A stretch of 64,000 nt of DNA, taken from positions 214,458 through 278,457 of the forward strand of contig MKTC01000016.1 of the NCBI GenBank assembly GCA_001897535.1. Direction: 5' to 3'. Below are positions 48,473 to 58,812 of the stretch, in pieces. Position 1 is the first letter of the stretch, and each line of letters opens with the position of its first letter. The notes beneath the pieces are model-generated. The model worked only from the letters and a program-made list of their open reading frames with translations. It was not told where the DNA came from and searched no databases. The translations under genes and the position numbers were made by a program. Source of the DNA: Bacteroidetes bacterium 37-13. Lineage in GTDB: Bacteria; Bacteroidota; Bacteroidia; Chitinophagales; LD1.

Positions 48473-50461
48473 TTATTTATCAGAACCTGCTTTATAGCCT
48501 GGATGTGGAGATGCAGGATTGCTATCGCCCTTTTCATCTTCTTCAGCATATCTAAACTCTACTTTGCGGCTTTCTTTACGCTCTATTGCACTCTTATTTG
48601 CATTAGATTTCTTACCGCCTTGGTACTTCACAATAAATCTATCTCTTGAAATACCGTACTTCTCAACCAAATAGTCTGCAACCTTTTGTGCTCTGTTCCA
48701 CGAAAGTTGTTCATTGTATTTTTGGTCATTTCTGCTTTCATCATATCCAGTAAGCACTAAGCGCATATCAGGGCATTGCTGCATTCTTTCTGCCACTTGG
48801 TGAATTGAACTTAAATAACTTGGATCGATATAGTATTTATCACTCTCAAAGAATACGCCTGGCAATTCAATCTTAGAGCAATCACCACCGCGACCTCTTC
48901 TGCGTTTTGAGCCTTCTGCACCAACACCTGCGCCATCTTTGCCGTTTGCACCTTCGCCACCAAGCATCAATAAGTCATCGCCTTCATCGCAGCAAGGATT
49001 TGGTGGAATTTGAGCTACTCCAAATTGATCAACAGGATAACCCGGAGGAGAATATGGTTCTTTATCATCACAATCAGCAATGCCATCTTTATCGCTATCT
49101 AAAGTTACACCTCTCACATCAACAGGGCAACCTTTCTTTGTGTTTGGTTCTTTATCTAACTTATTAGGAACGCCATCTTCATCATCATCTTTAAATGCTT
49201 CTGCAATAATTTTATCAGGATTTGTTTCTGCAATTTTGCGATACACATAATCGTTCGGGTTTAACCACCAAAGCGGTTCCACTTTGTTTCTACCTACGTG
49301 GAAATTAAATCCAATTGAGGTGTATGATATGTTATCGTTATCGCGTGTAAAGCCAGGATATTCATCTTGTGTCCAACGGTAGCCGTCTAACACATCAGAA
49401 CCGGTAATCATTATTTTTTCTTCTAAAGAAAGCGTAACCCATTTAGAAATATGGAAGGCAACACCAAATCCAAAGTTGAAAGTTGGCAAGAACTGGTAAT
49501 TCTTAAATAACCCTAGTCTATCAATATCGCGATCTGCATCAGATTCGTACTTGCCATCAAACTTACCTTTTAGCAATTTCAATGCCTCTTTTCTTTTATC
49601 TAAACGAGCGTTTACAGGAGGAGCTCCAGCCCCACCACCTACTTGATATAAAGAAAGCACATCAGTAAAGTCATACATCTTTCCATTTGCATCTAAAGCG
49701 TCCATTTGTGTTCTAGTTAGTGTTCCACCAACTCCACCAAATAAATAGAAGTTTACCATATTACGCTCTCGGTAAAAGCGAATATTCCCAAGATTTACAA
49801 CTGCTTGCAATGCAAAATCATGGACAAAAGTTCTATAGTTATAAAAGAAATAACCTTTGTTTGCTTTGGGTATATGGTTAGAGGTGTCCAATCCTACTCC
49901 TTTTACATAGTTCACATTAGGGTCGTACTGACCATTTAACCCTTGATTAAATTTTAAGTTGTAATCCGGTGCCCAGTTTTGACCAGTCATCCAAGCAAAT
50001 TGGTATTGGAAACGAAGTGAGAACGTGTGTCCAATTGACTTTCTAATTGTTAAGCCTGCACCCCAGTTTTGCCATACTTTAGACCAATATGGATTCACAT
50101 CACCGCTTATGAAAGCATATCCTAAATTCACCCCAATTTCCCATTGGTCGCTTGGACGAGCAGGATACATGTACTTCATTTCTTTAAAAGCAGTTTGTTG
50201 TTTTTTCTGCTTTTTGTTCTTTTGATATACTGCACTATCTAAATCCATACGAGGCATTAAAGGCTGACTAACAGCTTTTCTATCGTTGAAATTATAGTCT
50301 GTAGCCTCCATATCAGGTTTCATAAACTTCACCTGATTTTGCCTGTCTTTCTTTTCCGAGTTTTTAGATTGTGTACTATCAGTTGAAGTTGCCTGCCCCA
50401 TCGTTGCTGCTGTAAAAAATACAGCTAAAGCCACTGAGAATAGTTTGGAAAGTTGCACCAT
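48473..50461 (-). CDS. OmpA-family outer-membrane protein with thrombospondin type 3 repeats
   Basis: A 662-residue protein. A signal peptide (to about residue 22) is followed by an outer-membrane beta-barrel segment of alternating aromatic strands (~100-410). Calcium-binding thrombospondin-3-like repeats come next (DDDEDGVPNKLDKEP, DSDKDGIADCDDKEP, ~425-470). The C-terminal OmpA peptidoglycan-binding domain (~535-645) has LVLTGYDESRNDQKYNEQL and AQKVADYLVEKYGI. It anchors the outer membrane to the cell wall. A Gly-rich, Lys/Arg-rich linker (GKDGAGVGAEGSKRRRGRGG) precedes the OmpA domain. It is transcribed alone with its own promoter and terminator. Confidence 0.93.
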   Translation of the reverse strand: MVQLSKLFSVALAVFFTAATMGQATSTDSTQSKNSEKKDRQNQVKFMKPDMEATDYNFNDRKAVSQPLMPRMDLDSAVYQKNKKQKKQQTAFKEMKYMYPARPSDQWEIGVNLGYAFISGDVNPYWSKVWQNWGAGLTIRKSIGHTFSLRFQYQFAWMTGQNWAPDYNLKFNQGLNGQYDPNVNYVKGVGLDTSNHIPKANKGYFFYNYRTFVHDFALQAVVNLGNIRFYRERNMVNFYLFGGVGGTLTRTQMDALDANGKMYDFTDVLSLYQVGGGAGAPPVNARLDKRKEALKLLKGKFDGKYESDADRDIDRLGLFKNYQFLPTFNFGFGVAFHISKWVTLSLEEKIMITGSDVLDGYRWTQDEYPGFTRDNDNISYTSIGFNFHVGRNKVEPLWWLNPNDYVYRKIAETNPDKIIAEAFKDDDEDGVPNKLDKEPNTKKGCPVDVRGVTLDSDKDGIADCDDKEPYSPPGYPVDQFGVAQIPPNPCCDEGDDLLMLGGEGANGKDGAGVGAEGSKRRRGRGGDCSKIELPGVFFESDKYYIDPSYLSSIHQVAERMQQCPDMRLVLTGYDESRNDQKYNEQLSWNRAQKVADYLVEKYGISRDRFIVKYQGGKKSNANKSAIERKESRKVEFRYAEEDEKGDSNPASPHPGYKAGSDK

Positions 50462-50499
50462 AAATTAAAATGTAGCGTAAAAATGATTACTTCTAAGTT

Positions 50500-50507
50500 C
50501 AAAAATA
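50500..50507 (-). promoter_or_regulatory. Candidate Bacteroidota -7 promoter element (TATTTTTG) for the OmpA-family gene
   Basis: Exact TAnnTTTG on the minus strand, 38 bases upstream of the gene start at 50461. No TTG is visible at the -33 position. Confidence 0.42.
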
Positions 50508-50552
50508 GAACTTTCACGTAAACTTAATAATATAATTTAAAAAAACATCAAA

Positions 50553-51575
50553 CTAATTCACCGTCCAAGTTTGATTTCCTGCTAAAAGTACCGATAAATC
50601 TATATTACTTTTTTGTACTTTTTCTTGCTCTAATTGGTTTTGCACTGCTTTTTCAAAAGAAATTTGTTCTCGTGCATAAATAACACCAAACGGACGAGGA
50701 AAATCTTCAGTATCAAAAAATCTCGCTAAAATTTGTGCTTTAAATATATCTTGTTCATCGTGAATCCAAAGGTCATTTTCACTATAGCCATCAGCCATTT
50801 TCACTACTCTTGGTTTATACGCATCTAACACAATTCCAAGCGCATCTTCTTTGTCTCCAAATATAAGTGGAGCGGCATGTTCAAGAAAAATAGCGTTCGT
50901 TTTTTGAGATGTTTTATTTCCAAAAACTTCAAAAGCATTATCATTAAAAATATTGCAGTTTTGATAAATTTCAAGTAGTGATGCACCTTTATGAAGATGT
51001 GTTCTTTCAATCATTTTTTGCAAATGGCGCGCTTCTTTATCTATACTTCTCGCAACAAAAGTAGCTCCGGAACCCAATGCTAAAGCCAATGGATTGAATG
51101 GATTATCCAATGTGCCGACAGGAGAAGATTTGGTTATTTTGTTTAGTTCAGAAGTTGGTGAATATTGACCTTTCGTGAGCCCATAAATTTGGTTGTTGAA
51201 AAGCAAAATATTCACATCAACATTTCTCCGTAAAATATGAATTAAATGATTGCCACCGATAGAAAGCGAATCGCCATCACCGGTAATTACCCAAACACTT
51301 AAATCAGGACGTGCAACTTTTAATCCTGTAGCGATTGCCGTAGCTCTGCCGTGAATTGAGTGCATGCCATAAGTATTCATGTAATACGGAAAACGTGACG
51401 AGCAGCCAATGCCGCTTATGAAAACAATATTTTCTCTTGGTATATTGAGTTTAGGAATTGTGATTTGCACTTGCTTTAAAATCGCAAAGTCTCCACAACC
51501 AGGACACCACCTAATTTCTTGGTCTGTTTCTAACTCTTTTGCTGAATATGGTTCAAAATTTACTGCGTTGTTCAT
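50553..51575 (-). CDS. korB: 2-oxoacid:ferredoxin oxidoreductase subunit beta
   Basis: The thiamine-diphosphate-binding beta subunit of 2-oxoglutarate:ferredoxin oxidoreductase, which oxidatively decarboxylates a 2-oxoacid to acyl-CoA and reduces ferredoxin. The 340 residues carry the cluster-type start EIRWCPGCGDFAILKQ, ISGIGCSSRFPYYMNTYGMH and the TPP motif ITGDGDSLSIGGNH...NNQIYGLTKGQYSP. Normally korA lies directly upstream. Here the upstream gene is an IcmF-like fragment that stops three bases before this ATG, and no korA is in the window. The length is complete. Confidence 0.9.
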   Translation of the reverse strand: MNNAVNFEPYSAKELETDQEIRWCPGCGDFAILKQVQITIPKLNIPRENIVFISGIGCSSRFPYYMNTYGMHSIHGRATAIATGLKVARPDLSVWVITGDGDSLSIGGNHLIHILRRNVDVNILLFNNQIYGLTKGQYSPTSELNKITKSSPVGTLDNPFNPLALALGSGATFVARSIDKEARHLQKMIERTHLHKGASLLEIYQNCNIFNDNAFEVFGNKTSQKTNAIFLEHAAPLIFGDKEDALGIVLDAYKPRVVKMADGYSENDLWIHDEQDIFKAQILARFFDTEDFPRPFGVIYAREQISFEKAVQNQLEQEKVQKSNIDLSVLLAGNQTWTVN

Positions 51576-51578
51576 ACT

Positions 51579-52973
51579 CTATTCTCCGTTTACTAAATTT
51601 AAAACTCCGTTTATTTGATACAATTTACTTGCAATTTTACTTTGCTCACTTGCCCAATTATCGTATCGCACAATCGTTTCAGAAATTTCTGCTAAATAGC
51701 GAGTTCTTGCTGGCGGAATAATTGGCTCCGTTACATCGCCACTTAAAGTTGTTGGGTGAAGTTCTCCAAAATCAACATTCAATTTTGTATTAATCGTTTT
51801 CAGCAACAATCTAAATAAAGCATTCACCCCATTGTTATTAAATTTTGAAGCTACTGTTCCAACTATTGGCAGTTCTTCATTTTTTGCTTGAAACTGTACG
51901 TGATTTCGTTTATACTGTTTGCATACATCATTGTACGCATCATCTGCACCTAATTTATCAAATTTATTTATTGCAATCACATCAGCATAATCTAACATGT
52001 TTATCTTCTCTAACTGAGATGCAGCGCCATATTCAGGTGTCATTACATACAGAGAAACATCACAAAATTCTAAAATTGAAGCATCGCTTTGCCCTACGCC
52101 TGCGCTTTCTAAAATAATAAATTCAAAACCTGCTGCTTTACAAACATCAAGAGCCGGCTTTATGTATTCGCTAAGTGCTCTGTCGCTTTCGCGTGTTGCC
52201 ATCGAACGCATGTATGCTCGCTTATTAAATATCGCGTTCATTCTTATTCTATCGCCCAATAAAGCTCCTCCCGATTTCTTTTTACTTGGATCTACCGAAA
52301 TTACCGCTACTGATTTATCTTCAAAATTCCTTAAAAATCTTCTTACAATTTCATCTGTAACACTTGATTTTCCTGCACCTCCGGTTCCCGTAATTCCTAA
52401 TATTACTGAGTTTGTTTTACCTTTTAGTTTATCTATTTCTTGTTGAATTTTTCCAAATTCTCCTGCTTCGGCAATACTTATTGCTTGTGCAACAGCTTTC
52501 CAATTTTGAGTATTGAAGTTTGCAGTATTTACAGCAACATCTTTTGCTTTTTCTTCCTTGCTCACAGCAGCTAAAACTTCTGCAATCATTCCTTCTAAAC
52601 CTAAATGCCTGCCATCGTCCGGAGAATAGATTTTTGCAATACCGTAAGCTTCTAACTCTTCAATTTCAGAAGGTAAAATTGTGCCACCACCGCCACCAAA
52701 TATTTTAATGTGCTTACAATCGTTTTGAGCAAGCAAATCGAACATGTATTTAAAAAACTCAATGTGCCCACCCTGATAACTTGTAATGGCAATGGCATCT
52801 GCATCTTCTTGAATAGCGGCTTCTACAATTTCTTGTGCGCTTCTATTGTGCCCAAGATGAATAACTTCTGCACCTTGAGCTTGCATAATTCTGCGCATAA
52901 TATTGATAGCAACATCATGCCCATCAAATAGCGAAGCAGCTGTAACTATGCGAATTTTATTTTTCTTTTCCAT
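51579..52973 (-). CDS. B12-binding plus MeaB-like GTPase protein: front half of fused isobutyryl-CoA mutase (IcmF), lacking the mutase domain
   Basis: 464 residues. Residues ~6-140 are a cobalamin-binding domain with the B12-ligand motif SLFDGHDVAINIMRR and GAEVIHLGHNRS. Residues ~190-400 are a MeaB/ArgK-type GTPase with Walker A GITGTGGAGKSS, SVDPSKKKSGGALLGDRIRMN, LESAGVGQSD and the base-specificity loop NKFDKLGADDA, which is of the IcmF kind. Then comes the start of the IcmF linker (RTRYLAEISETIVRYDNW). Known IcmF proteins continue with a ~550-residue acyl-CoA mutase barrel; here the frame stops at TAG, and korB begins three bases on. It may serve as a chaperone for a separately encoded mutase, or it may be a deletion product. 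Confidence 0.85.
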   Translation of the reverse strand: MEKKNKIRIVTAASLFDGHDVAINIMRRIMQAQGAEVIHLGHNRSAQEIVEAAIQEDADAIAITSYQGGHIEFFKYMFDLLAQNDCKHIKIFGGGGGTILPSEIEELEAYGIAKIYSPDDGRHLGLEGMIAEVLAAVSKEEKAKDVAVNTANFNTQNWKAVAQAISIAEAGEFGKIQQEIDKLKGKTNSVILGITGTGGAGKSSVTDEIVRRFLRNFEDKSVAVISVDPSKKKSGGALLGDRIRMNAIFNKRAYMRSMATRESDRALSEYIKPALDVCKAAGFEFIILESAGVGQSDASILEFCDVSLYVMTPEYGAASQLEKINMLDYADVIAINKFDKLGADDAYNDVCKQYKRNHVQFQAKNEELPIVGTVASKFNNNGVNALFRLLLKTINTKLNVDFGELHPTTLSGDVTEPIIPPARTRYLAEISETIVRYDNWASEQSKIASKLYQINGVLNLVNGE

Positions 52974-53011
52974 GTCTTTTTTATTTTCAAAACTGTCAAG
53001 TTTCTAAGTAA

Positions 53012-53932
53012 TCAATTAGCTGAAAATCCTCTTAAAAATTCTTCAATATTCATTTTCTTTTTCCCTTCTAACTGCACTTCGAGCAAGTTTAAAAAACCAT
53101 CTTTGCAAGCTACTTTCAAATATGTTTTGTCATCAGAAACTAAATCAGCCATTGCATGTTGATGATTGCTAATTTCTGCCGCTGCCGAAAACACTTTTAT
53201 AGCTTTCCCTTTGTGCTTAAAAAACGCTGCCGGATAAGGGCTTAATCCTTTCACAAAATTGTGGAGTTCCACCGCACTTTTATTAAAATCAATTTCGCAA
53301 TCCGGCTTAAAAATTTTAGGTGCTTTTTTCACCTCAGTGATATGTGCTTGAGGCGTTTCTGGATACTCTCCAACAGCAACAGCATCAACCGTTTTTCTCA
53401 AAACTTTTGCGCCTAATTGCATCAACTTTTTATAGAGTGTTCCTACTGTTTCTTCACTCTCAATTTTTACTTTTTCTTGAAAAATAATGTTGCCGGTATC
53501 AATCTCATGTTGAAGAAAAAACGTGCTTACTCCGGTTTCTTTTTCACCGTTTATGATTACCCAATTTATTGGTGCTGCGCCTCTATAATTTGGCAACAAC
53601 GAAGCATGAAGATTTATTGTTCCTAAGCGTGGCATATTCCAAACTATTTCGGGCAACATTCTAAACGCAACGATTACAAACAAATCTGCATGAAGCGATT
53701 GGAGTTCTTGCACAAAAGTTTCGTTTTTCAACTTCTCCGGTTGCAAAATTTTCACTTGATTTTTTATTGCACTCAGCTTCACTTCGCTTTGGTGAAGTTC
53801 CATTCCTCTGCCGGCAGGTTTGTCGGGTGCGGTAACAACAGCAACTACTTGATGCGTTGATGCCACAAGGGTTTCCAACATTGGAACCGCAAACTCCGGA
53901 GTGCCGAAAAATACAATTCGTAAACTTTGCAT
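53012..53932 (-). CDS. fmt: Methionyl-tRNA formyltransferase
   Basis: Formylates the initiator Met-tRNA. The 306-residue protein has the N-terminal IVFFGTPEFAVPML, the catalytic region LHASLLPNYRGAAPINWVI (Asn, His and the SLLP loop), the conserved Asp in QHEIDTGNII, and a C-terminal OB-fold-like domain (KGLSPYPAAF, KVFSA). It is full length. The neighbours fmt and rocD run in the same direction with a gap of 73 bases. Confidence 0.96.
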   Translation of the reverse strand: MQSLRIVFFGTPEFAVPMLETLVASTHQVVAVVTAPDKPAGRGMELHQSEVKLSAIKNQVKILQPEKLKNETFVQELQSLHADLFVIVAFRMLPEIVWNMPRLGTINLHASLLPNYRGAAPINWVIINGEKETGVSTFFLQHEIDTGNIIFQEKVKIESEETVGTLYKKLMQLGAKVLRKTVDAVAVGEYPETPQAHITEVKKAPKIFKPDCEIDFNKSAVELHNFVKGLSPYPAAFFKHKGKAIKVFSAAAEISNHQHAMADLVSDDKTYLKVACKDGFLNLLEVQLEGKKKMNIEEFLRGFSAN

Positions 53933-54005
53933 ATTGTATGTGCGATGTTAGCTAAAAACTAAAATAGTAATGTAGCGTTTCGCTATTCTTTAGTATAAAA
54001 AACAA

Positions 54006-55232
54006 TTATTTTCCTTCAAATGCCCTAAACACTTGTTGAATAATTTCAATGCACTGGTCTAACTCTTCTTTTGTGATAGTTAATGGCGGTGCTAAGCGAA
54101 TAATAGTATCGTGCGTAGGTTTTGCAATCAATCCATTTTCTTTCAGTTTAACGCAAATATCCCAAGCAATATTTTTCTTTTTCGAGTTCACCACAATGGC
54201 ATTCAGCAAGCCTTTTCCGCGCACTTCTTTAATTAAAGGCGACTTAAAAGTTGCCATTTGCTGCCTAAAATAATTTCCTAAATAGAAAGAATTTTGTGCT
54301 AAGTTTTCATCTTTCAAAACTTGCAAAGCAGCTACCGCAACAGCGCAAGCCAAAGGATTTCCACCGTAGGTAGAACCATGCTCTCCCGGTTGAATTTGTA
54401 GCATAATTTCATCATCGGCTAAAATTGCACTCACGGGCAAAACTCCACCGCTTAAAGCTTTTCCTAAAATTAGAATATCGGGGCGAACACCTTCGTAATC
54501 GCAACAAAGCATTCTTCCTGTTCGGCAAAGTCCTGTTTGAATTTCATCGGCAATAAAAAGTACGTTGTGCTTTTTACAAAGCTCATAAGCCTTTGCTAAA
54601 TAGCCTTCTTTCGGCACATTCACGCCAGCTTCGCCCTGTATTGGCTCCACCATAAAAGCACACACATTTTTATTTTGAAGTGCTTCTTCTAACTTCTTTA
54701 AATTATTGTAAGGAACAACCTCAAAACCTGGCATGTATGGGCCAAAATCTTTATAACTCGAAGGGTCTGTTGAACTTGAAATAGCACTCATGGTTCTGCC
54801 CCAAAAATTACCTTCAGCAAATATTACAGTTGCTTTATTTTCCTTTATGCCTTTAACTCTGTAACCCCATCTGCGAGCGAGCTTCAGCGCTGTTTCTCCA
54901 CCTTCTACTCCAGTGTTCATCGGCAGCACTTTATCGTAACCAAAATACTCGGTGATATACTTTTCGTATTCGCCCAATTTATTGTTGTAAAAAGCACGAG
55001 AAGTGAGCGTGATTTTTTTTGCTTGCTCAGTAAGTGCTTTAATAATTAGCGGGTGGCAGTGTCCTTGATTTACCGCGCTATATGCCGAAAGAAAATCGAA
55101 ATATTTCTTGCCTTCAACATCCCAAACATAAATGCCTAACCCTTTCTCCAAAACAACCGGAAGCGGGTGATAATTGTGTGCTCCGTACCTTTTTTCTAAA
55201 TCTATGTAGTACGAAGAGTTTTTCTTAACCAT
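54006..55232 (-). CDS. rocD: Ornithine aminotransferase
   Basis: A PLP enzyme that transfers the delta-amino group of ornithine to 2-oxoglutarate, producing glutamate semialdehyde. The 408 residues include [55 protein letters not shown] and the PLP-binding Lys258 in [10 protein letters not shown]. The pattern and the start with ...[16 protein letters not shown] are specific for ornithine rather than acetylornithine aminotransferases. Confidence 0.95.
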   Translation of the reverse strand: MVKKNSSYYIDLEKRYGAHNYHPLPVVLEKGLGIYVWDVEGKKYFDFLSAYSAVNQGHCHPLIIKALTEQAKKITLTSRAFYNNKLGEYEKYITEYFGYDKVLPMNTGVEGGETALKLARRWGYRVKGIKENKATVIFAEGNFWGRTMSAISSSTDPSSYKDFGPYMPGFEVVPYNNLKKLEEALQNKNVCAFMVEPIQGEAGVNVPKEGYLAKAYELCKKHNVLFIADEIQTGLCRTGRMLCCDYEGVRPDILILGKALSGGVLPVSAILADDEIMLQIQPGEHGSTYGGNPLACAVAVAALQVLKDENLAQNSFYLGNYFRQQMATFKSPLIKEVRGKGLLNAIVVNSKKKNIAWDICVKLKENGLIAKPTHDTIIRLAPPLTITKEELDQCIEIIQQVFRAFEGK

Positions 55233-55276
55233 AACTTAAGCGTATTGTAAAATAAAATAAGCCGAAAGTTACGGCA

Positions 55277-56638
55277 TTATTCTGCAATTACAATACGCTT
55301 AACGGTTGATAAGTTTCTATTTTTTACAGAAAGTAAGTAAACGCCTTGTTGAATTCCGTCTAAATCTAAGCGTGTTGCTTTGGTGGAGCTTTCAAATGAG
55401 CGAACCAATTTACCTTCGGTAGAAATTAGGTTTAATTCTATTTTACCTTCGGTAGAACTTGGTAGTTCTACATAAACGAAACCTTGAGTTGGATTTGGAG
55501 AAACTTTCACCATTTCTAAGTTGCCTATTTGTTTTATTGAAGAAGAAGTATTCACAACCACTTCTGCAATTCCTGGACGATAAAGTTTAATTACTTCGCG
55601 CATTAAAGCTACTTGCTCATTGGTGAACATATTTAAGCAATCATCGCTACTGTAATCCATATAATTCTCAACCATATCAGGATAATCTTGGCTCAAATTC
55701 GGATCTGGGCAAGTGTTTTTTGTGGTGTCGCAAGTTTGTTGCGAAGCATCTGTAGCATCTGGTGTATCATCAATTCCATCGCTTCCTCCATCTACATCTC
55801 CAGCACATTTGTTTCCTTGTCCGAACATTGGTTGATCATCGCCCCAAATGTGTCGCAAACCTAAAAAGTGGCCAATTTCGTGTGTAGCACTTCTGCCACC
55901 ATCAACTGAAGGATCAATAGGTGAAGGATTATTTCTGCCAACTGCTTTGTAGTACAACACTACGCCTTGCACAGCAGAGTCGGCTTTTGGATTGTTGCTT
56001 CCCCAATTTGCAAGAGAATCGGCAGGCGGATATGAATAACCCAGCACGCCAATTCCGCCCATCAAATCGCAAATCCAAATATTCAAATACTTATCGGTTG
56101 GCCAAGGATTTACACCTCCTGTTGAAGTTTTTTTAACCTCATCGCTTGCCCCAAAACCTCCAAAGATACCACCGCTTGGCGTGCCAACAGAATGTATAAT
56201 GCCGTTTGTTGGATTACCGTCAGGATCTGTATCTGCCAAAAAAAACTCTATTCCGGCATCAGCTGCAAAGCTCGAAAATATACTGCGTGTATTTACTGTA
56301 TCCGCATTCTTTCTACGAAAATCTTCATTTATCACATCTAACTGTGATAGAATGACAGAATCATCTAAATTTTCTTCAGGTTTAGAATAAACTACATGAA
56401 AAACTGTGCGGATTCTGTAAATAGTATCTAACATGTTTCCACGCTGCGACACACGAATATTTGCATTGCTCTTTGCTTTTTGAAAAGCGCTTTTTATTGA
56501 TTGAAGATAGCCCGGATTATTAACTTCCATTGCTTTCTCGGCTTCTGCGCTTACACACTTATGAAATTGATTTTGTGCATTTAAGTTTACTGCAAAAAGC
56601 AGACTGCAAGCAATGATAAAATACAAAGTTTGGTTCAT
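55277..56638 (-). CDS. Secreted M43-type zinc metalloprotease with T9SS sorting domain
   Basis: 453 residues: signal peptide (1-21), a propeptide-like segment (~25-75), a pappalysin-like M43 catalytic domain (~75-345) with HEIGHFLGLRH (253-263) as the zinc site and ENYMDYSSDDCLNMFT as the Met-turn, and a type A sorting domain (~375-453, VSPNPTQGFVYVEL, GVYLLSV). The third zinc ligand is His263. The order LNIWIC...HExxHxxGLxHIWG is shared with the two proteases upstream. It is seven bases downstream of the next metalloprotease gene, which implies a shared transcript. Confidence 0.9.
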   Translation of the reverse strand: MNQTLYFIIACSLLFAVNLNAQNQFHKCVSAEAEKAMEVNNPGYLQSIKSAFQKAKSNANIRVSQRGNMLDTIYRIRTVFHVVYSKPEENLDDSVILSQLDVINEDFRRKNADTVNTRSIFSSFAADAGIEFFLADTDPDGNPTNGIIHSVGTPSGGIFGGFGASDEVKKTSTGGVNPWPTDKYLNIWICDLMGGIGVLGYSYPPADSLANWGSNNPKADSAVQGVVLYYKAVGRNNPSPIDPSVDGGRSATHEIGHFLGLRHIWGDDQPMFGQGNKCAGDVDGGSDGIDDTPDATDASQQTCDTTKNTCPDPNLSQDYPDMVENYMDYSSDDCLNMFTNEQVALMREVIKLYRPGIAEVVVNTSSSIKQIGNLEMVKVSPNPTQGFVYVELPSSTEGKIELNLISTEGKLVRSFESSTKATRLDLDGIQQGVYLLSVKNRNLSTVKRIVIAE

Positions 56639-56645
56639 TAAAAAA

Positions 56646-58787
56646 TTATTTACTGATAATTAAAGATTCGTGTTGAATAATATTATTTCCTGTTAAGCGA
56701 ATAAAATATGTACCATTAGAAAGTAACTGTGTATTTAGTTCTACTACTCTTTGCGAAATATTTTGAGATGAAATTTTCTGCCCCATAATATTGAATACTT
56801 CAACTTTAGTAAATGGGTGAATTGTAGGCAAAGAAATATACACAAAATCACTTGCAGGATTTGGATATACTGACACATCTACTTTTGCAATCGTATTGTT
56901 TATTGCAGAAAGCGGAGTTCCGTAAATATTGATGTTATCTAAATACAAAGCATTGCCCCAGTTTGAAATATTTTCAAATTTAAAGCGAACTTTATTCTGT
57001 CCAACTGTAGCTGGCAAAGGCAAGTTTATTGAGCGCCACTGTGTATCTTCAGGAATAAAGAATGCAGTTTGGTCTGGAGCTGTGGCAATAGCAGTTCCTC
57101 CATTTTTGTATATCAAATTCCACTGCATTCCACAATCGAAAGAGTAGTAAATTGCTAATGAATCGTAGCGATTTACATTCACTCGGCAATATGCCATATC
57201 AAATTTTAAATTAGGCATTCCTATTTGCGAAACATCATAATCATCAGTAATTAAAGCATCTCTTGTGCCTTTGGGGTTTGAAGTGTAATTCATGTTGTTG
57301 ATTACAGCAGAATAGAACCCATAATTGTAAGCGCTTGCTTGTCCTCCTTCCCAAGTATTGGCAGTTCCTTTGTTATCAATTGTCCAATTATCAGGTGGAA
57401 AATTACCTAATTCAAAATCTTCTAATATTGGGGCGGGCAATGCAAATCCACCATCGTAAGCATAAAAATTAACGGTTAAAATATCGTTAGCCGTGTTATC
57501 GTCTATTGTGATTCCATTGGGCTTTTCGAATGTAACCGTAAGCGTGTGGTCGCCTGCTGTAACTGTTTGCAATGGCAATGTGATATACGATTTATCCTGT
57601 ATGCCTAAGGTCTTATTAAATGGAATTGATTGGAATGTTCCATTATCTATTTTGTAAAAAATTGTTGCACTATTTATGGTTGCAATTCCTTCGTTCTTCA
57701 CTTCAATTACTGGTTTAAAACTAAGGTTACAAATAGTATCTGTAGGAAGAAGCACTGCTCGCATTGCGCCATCAATACTGTAATAGCAATTAGAAATTGC
57801 AGTTTTAAAAGAAGCGCGAGAACCGCCTGTGTTAATGGTATTATACATCACATCAGCTTGGTCTTTCGTAAACATTGTTCTGCAATTATCATCAGTATAA
57901 TCCATGTGATTCACAAACATATTTGATGTGCCACAAGAGTATTGTGGATACGATGGACAACCAAAATATTTGTCATATTGGTCAGGTGTATCATCTATAA
58001 AATCAGTTGTATTAAAAGTGCCATCATAGCAACCTGCTTGGTTTCCCCAAATATGTAAAAGCCCTAACCAGTGCCCAACTTCATGCACTATAGTTCTTCC
58101 CCCTTTTTGGCTTCCCATTAAAGTGCCTGTGGTGCCAACTGTATTATATCGCGCCACCACGCCATCAGTTGTGTTAGAAGTGAAATAAGGCAAAGTTGCA
58201 TAAGCCAAAACCATTCCTCCGTTATTGAAATCGCCACCCATTACACATGTCCAAATGTTCAAATATTTTTTCCTATCCCAAATTGTTGAAGGCTTCATTT
58301 GGCTTTCAATTTCATTTTCATTATTCCACGAAATTTTTGAAAATGCGATACGTTCAATACCGTTGGTAGGATTGCCTTGCGGATCAAACTTTGCTAAACA
58401 AAATTGCACATAAGTGTTTGCTGCCAAAGGTTTAAATTCAGCAGGAATTGTTGAAGTATCTGCGGCTTGTAGTGCAAAATCTCTATTTAATGCATCAATC
58501 TGTGATTGCACTTGCTCATCAGAAATATTTTCGCCTACGCCATAAGCTTTATTATTATGAATAACGTGAAAAACAACAGGAACATAAATGATAGTTTTAG
58601 CAGCTCTTGAAGCTGGTTTTGGAGCTGTTCGATAAGCATCCATTTTCACATACATATCATTCAACTGCTTAGCCATTTCGGGGCTCGAAGCAGCTTTTCT
58701 TTGAACATATTCATCAGTACCACAAAAATGCTGTGCATTTACATTTAATGCCAGCAAGGCGGCAATCGCCAAAAGATTTTTTTTCAT
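56646..58787 (-). CDS. Secreted M43-type zinc metalloprotease with anchor-J module and T9SS sorting domain
   Basis: 713 residues: signal peptide (1-18), an M43 catalytic domain (~65-345) with HEVGHWLGLLH (235-245) and NHMDYTDDNCRTMFT, a CARDB-like region (~345-455), and a choice-of-anchor-J/MAM-like module (~460-635, with SFDCGMQWNLIYKNGGTA and WGNALYLDNINIYG). It ends in a type A sorting domain (VYPNPASDFVYI). The start ATG is followed by eight A, in frame here (MKKNLLAI), unlike the S74 gene at 3.6 kb. It lies between two homologous genes on the same strand. Confidence 0.9.
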   Translation of the reverse strand: MKKNLLAIAALLALNVNAQHFCGTDEYVQRKAASSPEMAKQLNDMYVKMDAYRTAPKPASRAAKTIIYVPVVFHVIHNNKAYGVGENISDEQVQSQIDALNRDFALQAADTSTIPAEFKPLAANTYVQFCLAKFDPQGNPTNGIERIAFSKISWNNENEIESQMKPSTIWDRKKYLNIWTCVMGGDFNNGGMVLAYATLPYFTSNTTDGVVARYNTVGTTGTLMGSQKGGRTIVHEVGHWLGLLHIWGNQAGCYDGTFNTTDFIDDTPDQYDKYFGCPSYPQYSCGTSNMFVNHMDYTDDNCRTMFTKDQADVMYNTINTGGSRASFKTAISNCYYSIDGAMRAVLLPTDTICNLSFKPVIEVKNEGIATINSATIFYKIDNGTFQSIPFNKTLGIQDKSYITLPLQTVTAGDHTLTVTFEKPNGITIDDNTANDILTVNFYAYDGGFALPAPILEDFELGNFPPDNWTIDNKGTANTWEGGQASAYNYGFYSAVINNMNYTSNPKGTRDALITDDYDVSQIGMPNLKFDMAYCRVNVNRYDSLAIYYSFDCGMQWNLIYKNGGTAIATAPDQTAFFIPEDTQWRSINLPLPATVGQNKVRFKFENISNWGNALYLDNINIYGTPLSAINNTIAKVDVSVYPNPASDFVYISLPTIHPFTKVEVFNIMGQKISSQNISQRVVELNTQLLSNGTYFIRLTGNNIIQHESLIISK

Positions 58788-58812
58788 TTACAGGTTTTGA
58801 ACTTTACAATGA

